64,000 nucleotides of DNA from Lelliottia sp. WAP21 (GTDB taxonomy: Bacteria > Pseudomonadota > Gammaproteobacteria > Enterobacterales > Enterobacteriaceae), in the NCBI RefSeq assembly GCF_020532665.2, contig NZ_JAIWPG020000003.1:248001-312000 (forward strand), given 5' to 3'. A program made the position numbers and the translations under genes. Shown one piece after another: positions 1-10,215 of the stretch. A model generated the notes under the pieces. It was not told where the DNA came from and ran no database searches. It was given only the letters and a program-made list of their open reading frames with translations. Within the stretch, counting starts at the first letter, position 1. Every line of letters begins with the position of its first letter.

Positions 1-2942
1 CCATCCAGGGTAAAGAGGCTTGGCGTGGCTTCAAAGACCACATCCGGGGAGACGTCCAGGCGTACCATTGGAGGAACGGTGATACGTACCCGGCTCCCTT
101 TCGCCGCGACCCGCGCACGCCAGTTATCAATCTGACTCCAGTCCGCATCACCGCTCAGGTTGATTTCCCCTTGCTGCGTGCGAACCACGCCCGCCAGCGT
201 CGACCGTGTGCCATTAAAGTTCATCGCGATCTGGCTTGGCTGCATATCAAACGGCATAAAGTTACCGTCGATATCCACGCCGTTTAGCTGTAACTGGCCG
301 AAGAGCTGCGGGCTTTGGGCATTCCCGCCCAGGCGCAGGTTGGCACTGACCATCCCGGCGGCCTTTTCACCCCGTTCGAAGATAGGGTTCACCATGGCAA
401 GGTTCATATTGCGGATATTTACGTTACCGCCCAGATTTCGCCGCCCTTGCGGGTCGGTAATTTGTACCTGCCCGTCGAGTTGCCCGTTATTGGTCAGGCG
501 AATCAGCCAGCCCAGTTCGGCGCGGTTATCATGGAGATCTGCTTTCAGATTCAGGGTGTCAAATGCCACCGGTAGCGGAGCATCATTCACCACCTGCGTC
601 ACCTTCACGTTCCGCCCGGCAAGCGTTACGCTGCCCTGCGGCAGACCTTCTTTGGTGGTGTCCCAGGCCACGTCGGCTTTGCCACTGAATACCCCGCTTG
701 CCTGGGTCGTCTCGGGCATAAAGGGCTTCAACATGGCCAGATCGAATCGATTAAGATTCACCACCGCCCGGCCTTCTGCACCGGCATCAATCGTCTGCGG
801 CACGCACAGTTCGGCATTGGGGTTGGTCCAGCAGTGCGGCCCAATGCTGATCTTCTGTTCGGCATTACGGTAATCAAGCGCAATAGAACGAGAAAGCGTA
901 AGCGGCCCCACCGGCGTTGAGAAGCGGGTGTTATCCAGCGTCCCTTTCCAGCGAGTCTCCTTGCGATCGAAGCTGCCCGCCAGATGCAGTTGTCCGGAGA
1001 CCGGCTCACCCTGTACGCGCAATTGCAGATCGTGCTGCTTCTCGTTGCCTTTAGCCTCCAGAGTCACCAGATTGATATTCACATCCGGCTGCGCGATACG
1101 TTCCACGCGCAGGTTGAGCGTGCCGCCGATCTGGTCAGTGGATTTCACATCGCCCTGCACGCGCACGCGGGCAATGGAAAGTTCCTGCCAGCGCAGTCCG
1201 TTCGCGGTGATATCCGCCAGAATCTGCGGGGCCTCAACCGTGCCGCGTACTTTTACTAACCCTTTCGCCGTACCACCCAGCCCCGGAAGGGCATTGTCGA
1301 GATTAGGGGCGTCAATGGTGGCATCCAGATCGAGATCTTTCACGCCCAGCTCGCCTTTGATATCCGCGGTGTTACGCCCCAGCGCAACATGCATTTTTGG
1401 GATAATCCACTGGAGGTAGCTGTTGCCCCGGACTGCCCCTTCGACCAGCACCTTGTTCTGCTTCACATTGCCGGTGATTTTGATCTCTGGCACCTCCATC
1501 TGCCAGCTTCCGCCGTACAGACTGCCACGCGTTTTGATCAAACCATCCAGTTTTGACGGCCAGTCAGGGACCTCTTTCGCGGTGTTAATCCCCGTGAGCT
1601 TCAGCTCGCCGCGCCAGCTGATTGCCTGCTGCCAGTCGAGCAGCGCGGTCAGTTCTGTTTTCCCTTCCAGCGCCGCAACGGTCAACTTATCCAGGTTGAT
1701 TTGCCGTTCGTTACCCTTTGCATCCAGCGTAATGCCAGCGGAGGGTACGCCTTGCCCCTTCACTGATGTCCGGAATGACAGCGTGTAATCGGTCATTTTG
1801 CCGCTCAACTTGAGCTTGAGGTCGTCGGCCTGAAACTGTTTTTCACCGGTAAACGGCCAGTAGAGCTGCTGGCTTACGACTTCAATGTTCAGCGGTAATC
1901 CCGCTTCGGCAAGCTGAGTCTGCCCGCGTAGTACCATGTCCACCGGGCCAGACAAATTAATGCCAAACGCCAGTTTTTCACGCAGCGCACCGCCCACTTT
2001 CATCTTCACTTTCTCGCCTTTCAGCGGGTCAATATTGAGGGTGCTGTTCAGGGTGAGGTCTACCGGCCAGTTATCGCGCAGCAGGGCATTGCCCGTCGCA
2101 TTGAGCGAACCCTGGTTAGTGTCGATATCCAGCGCATCGAGTTTCATATTGCCGTCGATGCTGCTGACTTTGAGCAGCATGTTAAAGACCGTCAGATCGG
2201 TATCGCCGGTCAGACGTAATTGTTCGCCTTTAAAGGATTCGATATTGAGATTCAACGGCAGATGGACGTCGGTCATCTCCGGCAGAACCGGTTTTGAGAA
2301 GAGATCCTTGAGCGTTTCGCCCAGCGGTTTTTCATCCGGCTGCGGATTCTGGATTTTAGGCTCCACAATCTCTTCCTGCGCCACTTTCGCCACTTTAGGC
2401 AGGGCAATAAGCAGCCCCTGCAGCGAGGTCGGCGTCAGGGTCAGATTCTTTTCCTGCCAGCGCAGACCCGAGGTGAAATCCATGACCGACACGGTGGTGT
2501 CGTCAATTTTAATATTCACATTGTCCAGCGCGACCCGGTAAAGCGCGATCGGGTACGGCGTGGAGAGATTCAGCGGACCGCTGTCCTCCTCTTCAACCGG
2601 AGCAGACTGAGGCATTTTTTTCGAGTCTATCGCCACGTTCACATCTTTTAGCGACAGATCGTTAACACAAAGCTTGCTGTCGCGCAGACAGCCCAGCTTC
2701 ACGGCCAGATGAAACTCACCGGCATTGACGGCCACACCAGGTTGTTCGTAACGGATATTCTTCAGCCGTAAATCACGCCAGCCGCCCGTGACCTGGCCAA
2801 TCTCCAGGCCCGGCACCCAACGGTTCGCCGCGTTAAACAGCAAATGCAGTCCGGAGGTCGTCCCCACCAGAAACGCCACCGTGCCAAGCAGCAGCACGAT
2901 AAAAATCAGAACGCCGAGGCTTATCTTCTTCCATAAACTCAT
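1..2942 (-). CDS. tamB: TamB, inner-membrane-anchored translocation and assembly module protein (C-terminus cut by window edge)
   Basis: TamB works with the outer-membrane protein TamA as an envelope-spanning bridge implicated in autotransporter assembly and phospholipid movement to the outer membrane. The reading frame is open from the ATG at 2942 to base 1, giving 980 residues of an expected roughly 1,260, so the C-terminal DUF490 part lies outside the window. The N-terminus starts [14 protein letters not shown] and has one hydrophobic anchor at about residues 7-27; the rest is the long beta-rich repetitive region typical of AsmA-like bridge proteins. Its ATG overlaps the tamA stop (ATGA), so the two genes are translationally coupled, as in E. 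coli. The large plus-strand ORFs here are shadows. Confidence 0.96.
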   Translation of the reverse strand, partial: MSLWKKISLGVLIFIVLLLGTVAFLVGTTSGLHLLFNAANRWVPGLEIGQVTGGWRDLRLKNIRYEQPGVAVNAGEFHLAVKLGCLRDSKLCVNDLSLKDVNVAIDSKKMPQSAPVEEEDSGPLNLSTPYPIALYRVALDNVNIKIDDTTVSVMDFTSGLRWQEKNLTLTPTSLQGLLIALPKVAKVAQEEIVEPKIQNPQPDEKPLGETLKDLFSKPVLPEMTDVHLPLNLNIESFKGEQLRLTGDTDLTVFNMLLKVSSIDGNMKLDALDIDTNQGSLNATGNALLRDNWPVDLTLNSTLNIDPLKGEKVKMKVGGALREKLAFGINLSGPVDMVLRGQTQLAEAGLPLNIEVVSQQLYWPFTGEKQFQADDLKLKLSGKMTDYTLSFRTSVKGQGVPSAGITLDAKGNERQINLDKLTVAALEGKTELTALLDWQQAISWRGELKLTGINTAKEVPDWPSKLDGLIKTRGSLYGGSWQMEVPEIKITGNVKQNKVLVEGAVRGNSYLQWIIPKMHVALGRNTADIKGELGVKDLDLDATIDAPNLDNALPGLGGTAKGLVKVRGTVEAPQILADITANGLRWQELSIARVRVQGDVKSTDQIGGTLNLRVERIAQPDVNINLVTLEAKGNEKQHDLQLRVQGEPVSGQLHLAGSFDRKETRWKGTLDNTRFSTPVGPLTLSRSIALDYRNAEQKISIGPHCWTNPNAELCVPQTIDAGAEGRAVVNLNRFDLAMLKPFMPETTQASGVFSGKADVAWDTTKEGLPQGSVTLAGRNVKVTQVVNDAPLPVAFDTLNLKADLHDNRAELGWLIRLTNNGQLDGQVQITDPQGRRNLGGNVNIRNMNLAMVNPIFERGEKAAGMVSANLRLGGNAQSPQLFGQLQLNGVDIDGNFMPFDMQPSQIAMNFNGTRSTLAGVVRTQQGEINLSGDADWSQIDNWRARVAAKGSRVRITVPPMVRLDVSPDVVFEATPSLFTLD

Positions 2943-4672
2943 AATTCAGGCCCCAGACCGATGTAAAACTGTAAACCGTGCTCGTCTTTGTCCCCAACCG
3001 GAACGGCGAAATCAAGCTTGATAGGCCCAACGGGCGACTGCCAGCGCACGCCCACACCTGCACCGGTTTTGAAATCACTCTTACGGATATCGTTAACCGC
3101 CTCACCGCCATCAACGAACATCGCCCCCCACCATTTACCGCTGACGTTGTACTGATATTCCAGCGAGCCGGTCGCCAGCTTGGACGCGCCCGTCAGCTGT
3201 CCTTTTTCGTTTTCCGGTGAGATCGATTTGTATTTATAGCCACGAATGCTGCGATCGCCCCCGGCAAAGAAGCGCAGATCCGGCGGCACGCGCTCGAAAT
3301 CGCCCGTTTCAATCCAACCGAGATTGCCACGCATGACAAAGCGGTGCTTATCGTACAAGGTGCGGATCCAGACGTTTTGCGCCTGTACCACCGAGAAATC
3401 AACGTCCGATCCCCAGGCCGTATTGGAGTAGTCGATCGAATAACGCTGTGAATCCCCCCACACCGGCATCAGGCCGCCGCGCGAGCGGGTACGGCTGATC
3501 ATCACGCCCGGATAAAGCAGCATGGTGGTGTTGGTGACGTTTGCCTGCGTAAAGTGGTCAAGGCTCCAGCGCAGATTGATGGCACGCTGCCAGCCGCTGG
3601 AGAGGTCCCAGAAACGCGAGACGGCGAGCGTGGTGGAGTCCTGCTCCGTATCGTTCAGATCGGTGCGCTTAAAGCCCCCCTGCACCAGGTAATACTGCTC
3701 AAGCGGGTTTTTCAGCAACGGCATCTTATAGCTGAAATCGAGTTGCTGTTCCGGCGCAGAGAGGCTGGCGCTGGTGGTCAGGCTATGGCCGTAGGAGTTC
3801 ATCCACGGTTTTTTCCACGTAGCTTTCACGCGCGGCCCGACGTCTGTCGAATACCCTACCCCTGTCTCAATGGTGTTCTCGGTGCGCGGCGTCACGACGC
3901 CATGCAGCGGCAACACCTTCGTCTGGCGCGCCTGGTCAAACTGAGGCGCCACAACCACCGAGTTAAACCAACCCGTCGCAGACAGGCGGCGGTTTAGCTC
4001 TGCGAGGTCTTTTGACTGGTAGTATTCACCCTCTTTAAACGGAACCAGATTTTGCAGATATTCTTCGCGGATTTGTGAGCCTTCAAAGGTGACATCACCA
4101 AAACGATAACGCTGTCCGCTGTCGTAATCGATATCCCAGAACGCCTGACGTCTCTCTACCGCAACGCCGAGCTGGCTTTTGGTAAATTGGCTATCAAAAT
4201 ACCCTTTACGCAGCGCAACGCTGGTGAGGCTTTTTTTGAAATGGTCATAATCACTGTGATTCAGCACGGTACCGACCTTTGGTCGGGTATCGAGTAAATC
4301 CAGATAATCGCGGTCGGTACGTGCACCGCCACGCAGCACAACATTGGTGCCGCCAATCAATACCGGCTCACCGGGTGAAACGCGGGCAATGAGCACCTGA
4401 CGCCCCTTCGCCGGAGGCGGGCGTAAATCAAAATCGATAGTAGGTTCGTAATAGCCTAGCGCTTTTAACCCTTCGCGGATGGCATCATCCACGCGCGCCC
4501 GAAAGCGCCGGTCCGGCGTCACTTCATCGCTCTCAATGGTTGAAAGCTGTGCACGCACGTTTTTTTCCAGCGTCCCCGATAGCCCTTCAACCTGCAAACG
4601 GACATTCGCCGCGCTGGCGACTCCGCTTGTCAGCAACAAACTGACCAAACATAACTGGCGGATCTTTGCCAC
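2939..4672 (-). CDS. tamA: TamA, Omp85-family outer-membrane translocation module protein
   Basis: TamA is an Omp85-family outer-membrane barrel with three N-terminal POTRA domains and pairs with TamB. The GTG at 4672 is chosen as start: it follows CAGGAG by eight bases, gives 577 residues like the E. coli protein, and begins with a signal peptide ([20 protein letters not shown], then mature ANVRLQVEG). A longer open frame reaches 4738 but has no support. POTRA domains cover about residues 22-265; the 16-strand barrel follows, with the lid-loop motif of the family visible as [13 protein letters not shown] near residue 490. The sequence is very close to E. coli TamA throughout, including the C-terminal [10 protein letters not shown]. 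Confidence 0.97.
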   Translation of the reverse strand: MAKIRQLCLVSLLLTSGVASAANVRLQVEGLSGTLEKNVRAQLSTIESDEVTPDRRFRARVDDAIREGLKALGYYEPTIDFDLRPPPAKGRQVLIARVSPGEPVLIGGTNVVLRGGARTDRDYLDLLDTRPKVGTVLNHSDYDHFKKSLTSVALRKGYFDSQFTKSQLGVAVERRQAFWDIDYDSGQRYRFGDVTFEGSQIREEYLQNLVPFKEGEYYQSKDLAELNRRLSATGWFNSVVVAPQFDQARQTKVLPLHGVVTPRTENTIETGVGYSTDVGPRVKATWKKPWMNSYGHSLTTSASLSAPEQQLDFSYKMPLLKNPLEQYYLVQGGFKRTDLNDTEQDSTTLAVSRFWDLSSGWQRAINLRWSLDHFTQANVTNTTMLLYPGVMISRTRSRGGLMPVWGDSQRYSIDYSNTAWGSDVDFSVVQAQNVWIRTLYDKHRFVMRGNLGWIETGDFERVPPDLRFFAGGDRSIRGYKYKSISPENEKGQLTGASKLATGSLEYQYNVSGKWWGAMFVDGGEAVNDIRKSDFKTGAGVGVRWQSPVGPIKLDFAVPVGDKDEHGLQFYIGLGPEL

Positions 4673-4895
4673 GTTTTCTCCTGAATATCCTTGTTTCCAC
4701 CCTGGAAGCAATTGAAGTGCCGCTCCGCGGCGTCTCACGGCCTAAAGCCCAAAACCCAAAAGACGGGTTGAAAATTGGTTAAGTACCCTAATATTTCTTA
4801 TGTTTAAATCTAGACTCATTCACCGCATTTATTGTGTTCAATTAAACGCTTCGTGACAACCTTAACTGAAACATCACTGCCCGGGAGGCCCCACC

Positions 4896-5537
4896 GTGAG
4901 TTTATTCGACAAAAAGCATCTTGTATCTCAAGCAGATGCACTGCCGGGACGGAACACCCCTATGCCAGTCGCCACATTACACGCCGTTAACGATCATTCG
5001 ATGACCCACGTTCCTGACGGAATGGAGATCGCCTACTTCGCGATGGGCTGCTTCTGGGGCGTAGAGCGTCTGTTCTGGCAATTGCCAGGCGTCTACAGCA
5101 CGGCAGCCGGGTACACCGGCGGTTATACGCCTAACCCGACCTATCGTGAAGTGTGCTCGGGTGAAACCGGTCACGCGGAAGCCGTGCGCGTGGTTTATGA
5201 TCCCGCCGTCATCAGCTATGAAAAATTGCTGCAGGTGTTCTGGGAGAATCATGATCCGGCTCAGGGGATGCGTCAGGGTAACGATCACGGTACCCAGTAT
5301 CGTTCCGCGATCTATCCATTAACGCCGGAACAGGATGCCGCCGCCCGCGCCAGCCTGGCACGTTTTCAGGAGGCGATGCGCGCTGCCAATGACGACCGTC
5401 CCGTGACCACCGAAATCGCAACGGCGACACCGTTTTATTATGCCGAGGACGACCACCAGCAGTATCTGCATAAAAATCCGTACGGGTATTGCGGCATCGG
5501 CGGTATCGGCGTCTGCCTGCCACCGCAGCTGGCGTAA
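4896..5537 (+). CDS. msrA: Peptide methionine-S-sulfoxide reductase MsrA
   Basis: MsrA reduces the S-epimer of methionine sulfoxide in proteins and free methionine, with thioredoxin as electron donor, in the cytoplasm. The 213-residue product carries the catalytic GCFWG motif with the nucleophile at Cys52, and the two resolving cysteines near the end at Cys199 and Cys207, matching the E. coli enzyme. The start follows a GGGAGG ribosome site. It is divergent from tamA across a 223-bp gap, as in E. coli. Its stop codon abuts that of the convergent LacI-type gene with no base between, so the accessory block begins immediately after msrA. Confidence 0.97.
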   Translation: MSLFDKKHLVSQADALPGRNTPMPVATLHAVNDHSMTHVPDGMEIAYFAMGCFWGVERLFWQLPGVYSTAAGYTGGYTPNPTYREVCSGETGHAEAVRVVYDPAVISYEKLLQVFWENHDPAQGMRQGNDHGTQYRSAIYPLTPEQDAAARASLARFQEAMRAANDDRPVTTEIATATPFYYAEDDHQQYLHKNPYGYCGIGGIGVCLPPQLA

Positions 5538-6596
5538 TTATTGATCCAGCGCCACGCGAGCTGCGTGGCGCGTAGCATTACTTACCGATCCGTGATCCAC
5601 CACTTTTCCCTGTAAAAGCAGATTGTATACCGGCGCCTGCGGTCGGTTTAGCCGCGTTTGCAGCAAATGCACCGCTTCGATGCCCAGTTCCCGGCAGGGC
5701 ACCGTCACCCCCGTGACCGACGTCGCCAGCCGGTTTTGCAGGTTCCATGCAAAATCCGTGGTGATGATCGAGACGTCTTCGGGTACGCGCAGTCCGTGAC
5801 GCTCGAGGGCCTTGACCACCCCTTCCGTCATACTGGTGCTATTAGGGAAGATAACATCCGGCCACACCGCCCGCTCATGCTTTGAGAGCCATCCATCCAG
5901 AGCGTGTTCTGCCTCTTCGGCCGTAAACCACTCCGTGACCAGCAGGTCGTGTTGCGGATCAAAGGGCACGTGGAAGTAGCGGTACGCCTCTTTGATGCCA
6001 TCAAGACGCGCATACAAGGTTTCACGACGCAGGCAGGTCATGGTGAGCACGCGGCGATGCCCTTGCTCAAACAGATAACGCATGGCGGTAAAGCCAATGG
6101 CCCGATGATCCGGCGAAACGGAATCCAGAACCATTTCCCGATCGATAGAATTAATCAGCACGCAGGGTTTATTCAGCGTGCTCGCCAGTTTAAATATTGT
6201 TGAATCATCCGTTCCAATGATAATTATCGCATTAATATTCTTATGACCGGCTTTTTCCAGAAATAATTTCACGTCTGCACGCTGTTCTTCTAAACCTGAA
6301 TAACTGATCCAGACATTGTGCGGGGCGCTGGCTTCCGCAATGCCTTTGGTCACCTCTAAATAGAAGATATCCCCGCGCCCCTGAAAGGTTCTTTCCGGGG
6401 CAAATACCGCTATGCCATTGATTAAGAGCCGTCCGCTGGCCATTGAGTCCAGCACGCCCAGTTCACGCGCGCTGCGCACAATCGCTTCCCGGGCCTTATC
6501 GCTGGTATAGGACTTCCCGCTCAGGACCCGTGAAACCGTGCTGACGGAATAGCCTGTCAGAGCGGCTATTTCCTCCATTTTTAATCTGCCCGGCAT
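5538..6596 (-). CDS. LacI-family transcriptional regulator of the adjacent dehydrogenase/transporter cluster
   Basis: A LacI/GalR-type repressor of 352 residues. The helix-turn-helix is at about residues 8-27 (IAALTGYSVSTVSRVLSG), followed by a hinge and a periplasmic-binding-protein-like sugar sensor. The ATG at 6596 is preferred because GAGG stands eight bases upstream and the protein then begins just before the DNA-binding domain; the open frame extends to 6671 without a good site. It is divergent from four Gfo/Idh/MocA dehydrogenase genes, and a perfect palindrome lies between them. By family logic it represses the cluster until a sugar-like inducer appears. The inducer cannot be read from the sequence. 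No orthologue is known to me at this E. coli locus. Confidence 0.9.
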   Translation of the reverse strand: MPGRLKMEEIAALTGYSVSTVSRVLSGKSYTSDKAREAIVRSARELGVLDSMASGRLLINGIAVFAPERTFQGRGDIFYLEVTKGIAEASAPHNVWISYSGLEEQRADVKLFLEKAGHKNINAIIIIGTDDSTIFKLASTLNKPCVLINSIDREMVLDSVSPDHRAIGFTAMRYLFEQGHRRVLTMTCLRRETLYARLDGIKEAYRYFHVPFDPQHDLLVTEWFTAEEAEHALDGWLSKHERAVWPDVIFPNSTSMTEGVVKALERHGLRVPEDVSIITTDFAWNLQNRLATSVTGVTVPCRELGIEAVHLLQTRLNRPQAPVYNLLLQGKVVDHGSVSNATRHAARVALDQ

Positions 6597-6623
6597 AGTG
6601 TGACCTCGCTCGCATTCAGTTTT

Positions 6624-6637
6624 TGCAAATATTTGCA
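6624..6637. promoter_or_regulatory. Candidate LacI-type operator
   Basis: TGCAAATATTTGCA is a perfect 14-bp palindrome located 27 bp upstream of the regulator start and about 150 bp before the first dehydrogenase. Even-length symmetric operators of this size are usual for LacI-family proteins. The surrounding gap (6597-6786) is AT-rich relative to the genes. Assignment to the neighbouring regulator is inference from position and symmetry. Confidence 0.55.
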
Positions 6638-6786
6638 GAAACAGTCTGTTGATTTTAAAACCAAATTTCATCCGCGTGAGGGATTACTTAAACACCCTGC
6701 GAGTATTCTCACAAAATAACATTGTCGCTGCGGTCCACCTTTCCTATTTTCCGGTTATCACTCTTTTCACAGAAATAAGGTGTGAC

Positions 6787-7941
6787 ATGGACAAAGTACG
6801 TTTTGGCATTATTGGAATCGGTAATATCGGCACCGTTCACGCGAAATATTTACTGGCGGGAACCGTGAAGGATGCCTGTCTGACGGCGGTGTGCGATAAC
6901 GCGCCGGAAAAACACGCGGGGATACGCCAGACAGTAGGCGACGCGGTGCCGCTCTTTAGTGATGCGCAAGAGATGCTCAGCAGCGGGCTTATCGATGCCG
7001 TTATTGTGGCCACCCCGCACTACGAACACCCTCGCCTGTCGATGCTGGCGATGCGCCAGGGCATTCATACGCTCTGCGAGAAACCGGCGGGTGTTTACAC
7101 CGCCCAGGTGCAGGAGATGAACGCCTGCGCGCACGAATGCGATGTGGTCTTCGGCATTATGTACAACCAACGCCCTAACCCGCTGTATCAGAAAGTCAAA
7201 GATCTGATCGACAGCGGCGAACTGGGCGAGATCCGCCGCTCTAACTGGATCATTACCAACTGGTATCGCTCGCAAAGTTATTACAACTCCGGCGGCTGGC
7301 GTGCCACCTGGAAAGGCGAAGGCGGCGGCGTGCTGTTGAACCAGGATCCCCACCAGCTCGATCTCTGGCAGTGGCTGGTAGGCATGCCAACCCGTCTACG
7401 GGCGTTTTGCCAGTTTGGTAAACATCGCGAAATTGAAGTGGAAGACGAGGTCACCGCGTACGCGGAATACCCTAACGGCGCGACCGGCGTATTTATTACC
7501 ACGGTGGCAGAAACGCCGGGGACCAACCGGCTGGAGATTGCCGGCGATTGCGGCAAGGTCGTGGTGGAAGAGGGAAAACTGCGTTTCTGGCGGTTACGCG
7601 AATCTGAAACCACGTTTAACGCCCGCTGGCAAAACGGCTTTGGCGAGCCGGAATGCTGGGAGGTCACCCTTCCCGTTGCGCCTGAATACAGCGAACATCA
7701 TGTCATCACCGCCAATTTTTGCGCTGCCGTCCTGCGTGGCGAGCCGTTAATCGCCCCCGGAGTGGAAGGGATAAACGGCCTGACGCTGTCGAATGCCATG
7801 CACCTGTCCACCTGGACCGATGACTGGGTAGAACTGCCGTTAAATGAGAAACAGTACCTGCGCCTGTTACAGCAGCGCATCAGCCACTCGGTTGATAAAG
7901 CAGTGATAAGCCGCACCCTGGACGCCTCTGGCACCTGGTAA
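6787..7941 (+). CDS. Gfo/Idh/MocA-family NAD(P)-dependent dehydrogenase, first of four
   Basis: A 384-residue oxidoreductase, probably acting on a sugar, glycoside or cyclitol. The Rossmann nucleotide site GIGNIG is at residues 10-15, the family signature EKP at 98-100, and the predicted catalytic stretch is NQDPHQLD with His189 and Asp192. The segment GGWRATWKGEGGG just before it is typical of members acting on hexose-type rings. The ATG at 6787 has AAGG seven bases upstream; the frame is open much further upstream but that part overlaps the regulator. It is the promoter-proximal gene of a rightward operon with 16 bp to the next gene. The substrate is unknown. Confidence 0.9.
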   Translation: MDKVRFGIIGIGNIGTVHAKYLLAGTVKDACLTAVCDNAPEKHAGIRQTVGDAVPLFSDAQEMLSSGLIDAVIVATPHYEHPRLSMLAMRQGIHTLCEKPAGVYTAQVQEMNACAHECDVVFGIMYNQRPNPLYQKVKDLIDSGELGEIRRSNWIITNWYRSQSYYNSGGWRATWKGEGGGVLLNQDPHQLDLWQWLVGMPTRLRAFCQFGKHREIEVEDEVTAYAEYPNGATGVFITTVAETPGTNRLEIAGDCGKVVVEEGKLRFWRLRESETTFNARWQNGFGEPECWEVTLPVAPEYSEHHVITANFCAAVLRGEPLIAPGVEGINGLTLSNAMHLSTWTDDWVELPLNEKQYLRLLQQRISHSVDKAVISRTLDASGTW

Positions 7942-7957
7942 CCCCGGAGAATAACCG

Positions 7958-9136
7958 ATGTTAAATGTCGCAATTGTGGGAACAGGGAACATCTCGCATA
8001 ACCATATTCAGGGATATTTGCAGTTTACCCAGCGTTGCCGCGTGGTGGCGCTGGTCGATATCTATCCCGAGAAAGCGCACGAGAAAAAAGCGCGCTACGG
8101 TCTGAACGATGCGCGCGTTTATGCCAGTCACGAGGAGATGCTGGCCTCAGAGCCGCAGCTGGATATTGTCGATGTCTGTACGCCGCCGTACGTTCACGCT
8201 CAAATCAGCATTGATGCGCTGAATGCAGGCTGCCACGTCCTGTGCGAAAAACCGATGGCCGCGTCGCTGGAGGAGTGCGATGCGATGATTGCCGCCCAGC
8301 AGGCCAGCGGAAAAACCTTATCCATTATCGCGCAGAACCGGTTTACCGATGCGTTCTGGCGGCTTAAAGCGGTACTCGATTCCGGTCTGGCGGGCAAGAT
8401 TTGCCATGCGCAGGTCGACTCCTTCTGGTGGCGCGGGCATTGCTATTACGATTTGTGGTGGCGCGGCACCTGGGAAAAAGAGGGCGGAGGCTGCACGCTT
8501 AACCACGCGGTGCACCATATCGATGCCATCCAGTGGATGCTGGGCTTTCCATCGGAAGTGGTCGCGATGATGACCAACGTGGCGCACGACAATGCCGAGG
8601 TCGAGGATCTGAGCGCGGCGATCTTTAACTATCCCGGCGGCGCGCTGACCCAGCTGACCGCCTCAGTCGTCCATCATGGCGAAGATCAGAAGATCGTTAT
8701 CCAGGGGGAGAAAGCACGTATCGCCGCGCCGTGGCAGGCCTGGGCCAGCATCAGTGCTGATAACGGCTTTCCGCAGACGGAACGCGACGCTGACCGTGAA
8801 GCCCGGCTCAATGCCGTCTTTCACGAGGTCCCGGCGCTCGACTGGACGCTGCATACCGGGCAAATCAATGACCTGCTTCAGGCCATTGAGCGTCAAGGTG
8901 CGCCGCTGGTTGATGGGCTACAGGGCAAACGGTCTCTGGAGCTGATTACCGCTATCTACAAATCCGCTATCACCCGCAGCGTGGTGTCGCTGCCGATTGA
9001 GCACGATGACCCGTTTTACCGGACCGGCGGCACCAATGTCCTGGCTCCCCGTTTTTATCAAAAATCCGCCAGCGTGAGTAACTTCAATGAAGTGGGCGCT
9101 ATCCCTCTCGGCAAAGATCTGGACCAAGGAATCTGA
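7958..9136 (+). CDS. Gfo/Idh/MocA-family dehydrogenase, second of four
   Basis: A 392-residue Gfo/Idh/MocA oxidoreductase. The nucleotide site is GTGNIS (residues 8-13), EKP is at 97-99, and the catalytic segment is NHAVHHID with His186 and Asp189 in the expected places. It shares the WWRGTWEKEGGG stretch with its neighbours but is longer at the C-terminus (about residues 350-392), an extension the other three lack. GGAG precedes the ATG by eight bases. Only two bases separate its stop from the next start, so co-translation is likely. It is clearly a paralogue rather than a recent duplicate: identity with the first gene is confined to motif regions. Confidence 0.9.
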   Translation: MLNVAIVGTGNISHNHIQGYLQFTQRCRVVALVDIYPEKAHEKKARYGLNDARVYASHEEMLASEPQLDIVDVCTPPYVHAQISIDALNAGCHVLCEKPMAASLEECDAMIAAQQASGKTLSIIAQNRFTDAFWRLKAVLDSGLAGKICHAQVDSFWWRGHCYYDLWWRGTWEKEGGGCTLNHAVHHIDAIQWMLGFPSEVVAMMTNVAHDNAEVEDLSAAIFNYPGGALTQLTASVVHHGEDQKIVIQGEKARIAAPWQAWASISADNGFPQTERDADREARLNAVFHEVPALDWTLHTGQINDLLQAIERQGAPLVDGLQGKRSLELITAIYKSAITRSVVSLPIEHDDPFYRTGGTNVLAPRFYQKSASVSNFNEVGAIPLGKDLDQGI

Positions 9137-9138
9137 CC

Positions 9139-10206
9139 ATGAACAAGAATGACGGTATGAACTATGCGCCGGTCGGCAAACCGCAACCTGTCGTACAGGA
9201 AGGGGAATTTGTCTTTGCCGCCGCCGCACTCGATCACGGCCATATTTATGGCATGTGCAATGGACTGATAGAGGCGGGGGCGACGCTGAAATGGGTCTAC
9301 GATCCGGATCCGGCAAAAGTGGATAAATTTGTGCAGCAGTACCCGCAGGTGCAGATCGCTGCCACGCTGGACGTGATCCTCAACGATCGTGACGTACAGA
9401 TGGTAGCGGGTGCGGCGATCCCGTCTGAGCGCTGTGCGCTGGGGCTAAAAACCATGGCTGCCGGGAAAGACTATTTTACTGATAAAGCGCCGCTGACTAC
9501 CCTCGATCAGCTTGCCGATGCCAAAGCGATGGTGGCGAAAACCGGACGAAAATATGCGGTCTATTACAGCGAACGTCTGCATGTGGAGAGCGCGGTCTTT
9601 GCCGGACAACTGGTCAGCCAGGGCGCCATTGGCCGGGTGATACAGACGTTAGGTACCGGTCCGCATCGTGAAGGACAAGGCCGACCAGACTGGTTCTACG
9701 ATCGCCGCTATTTTGGCGGCATCCTGTGTGATATCGGCAGCCATCAAATCGAGCAATTCCTGTTTTATACCGGCAACGGCGACGCCACCGTGATTGCCAG
9801 CCAGGCACGTAATGTTAACCATCCTCAGTACCCGGCATTTGAGGACTTTGGCGATGCCATGCTGAAGGGCGAAAACGGGGCCAGCGGCTATTTCCGCTGT
9901 GACTGGTTTACCCCTGACGGCCTTTCCACCTGGGGCGATGGTCGCCTGACCCTGCTGGGCACCGAAGGGTATATCGAAATGCGCAAGTACGTCGACTTAA
10001 CCCAGGGCGAGCAGGACGTGGTGTATCTGGTGAATAAAGAGGGCGAGTTCCGTTACCCGGTGGCAGGACAGGTAGGATTCCCCTACTTCGGCGAACTGAT
10101 CCTGGATTGCCTGAATCGCACTGAAAACGCCATGACGCAAGCCCACGCCTTCAAAGCGGCGGAGCTGTGCGTCAAAGCACAAATGCTGGCAAACGCCACC
10201 GTGTAG
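9139..10206 (+). CDS. Atypical Gfo/Idh/MocA-family protein, third of four
   Basis: A 355-residue member of the same superfamily that departs from it at key places. The usual GxGxxG nucleotide loop reads ALDHGHIYG (residues 30-38), and the EKP signature reads DKAP (115-118). A plausible catalytic segment remains, DIGSHQIEQ with His202. An N-terminal extension of about 23 residues precedes the Rossmann fold. It may use a different cofactor mode, act as an epimerase or isomerase, or form a complex with the other three; the sequence does not decide. AAGGA lies eight bases before the ATG. Its stop TAG is part of the ribosome site for the next gene. Confidence 0.87.
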   Translation: MNKNDGMNYAPVGKPQPVVQEGEFVFAAAALDHGHIYGMCNGLIEAGATLKWVYDPDPAKVDKFVQQYPQVQIAATLDVILNDRDVQMVAGAAIPSERCALGLKTMAAGKDYFTDKAPLTTLDQLADAKAMVAKTGRKYAVYYSERLHVESAVFAGQLVSQGAIGRVIQTLGTGPHREGQGRPDWFYDRRYFGGILCDIGSHQIEQFLFYTGNGDATVIASQARNVNHPQYPAFEDFGDAMLKGENGASGYFRCDWFTPDGLSTWGDGRLTLLGTEGYIEMRKYVDLTQGEQDVVYLVNKEGEFRYPVAGQVGFPYFGELILDCLNRTENAMTQAHAFKAAELCVKAQMLANATV

Positions 10207-10215
10207 GAGATGCAA

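Noticed and set aside
160-2541. Plus-strand frames of 237, 163, 121 and 201 codons across the first 2.5 kb
   Set aside because: They are antisense to the tamB reading frame, which is continuous and matches TamB; their residue composition is Ser/Arg/Pro-rich as in shadow frames.
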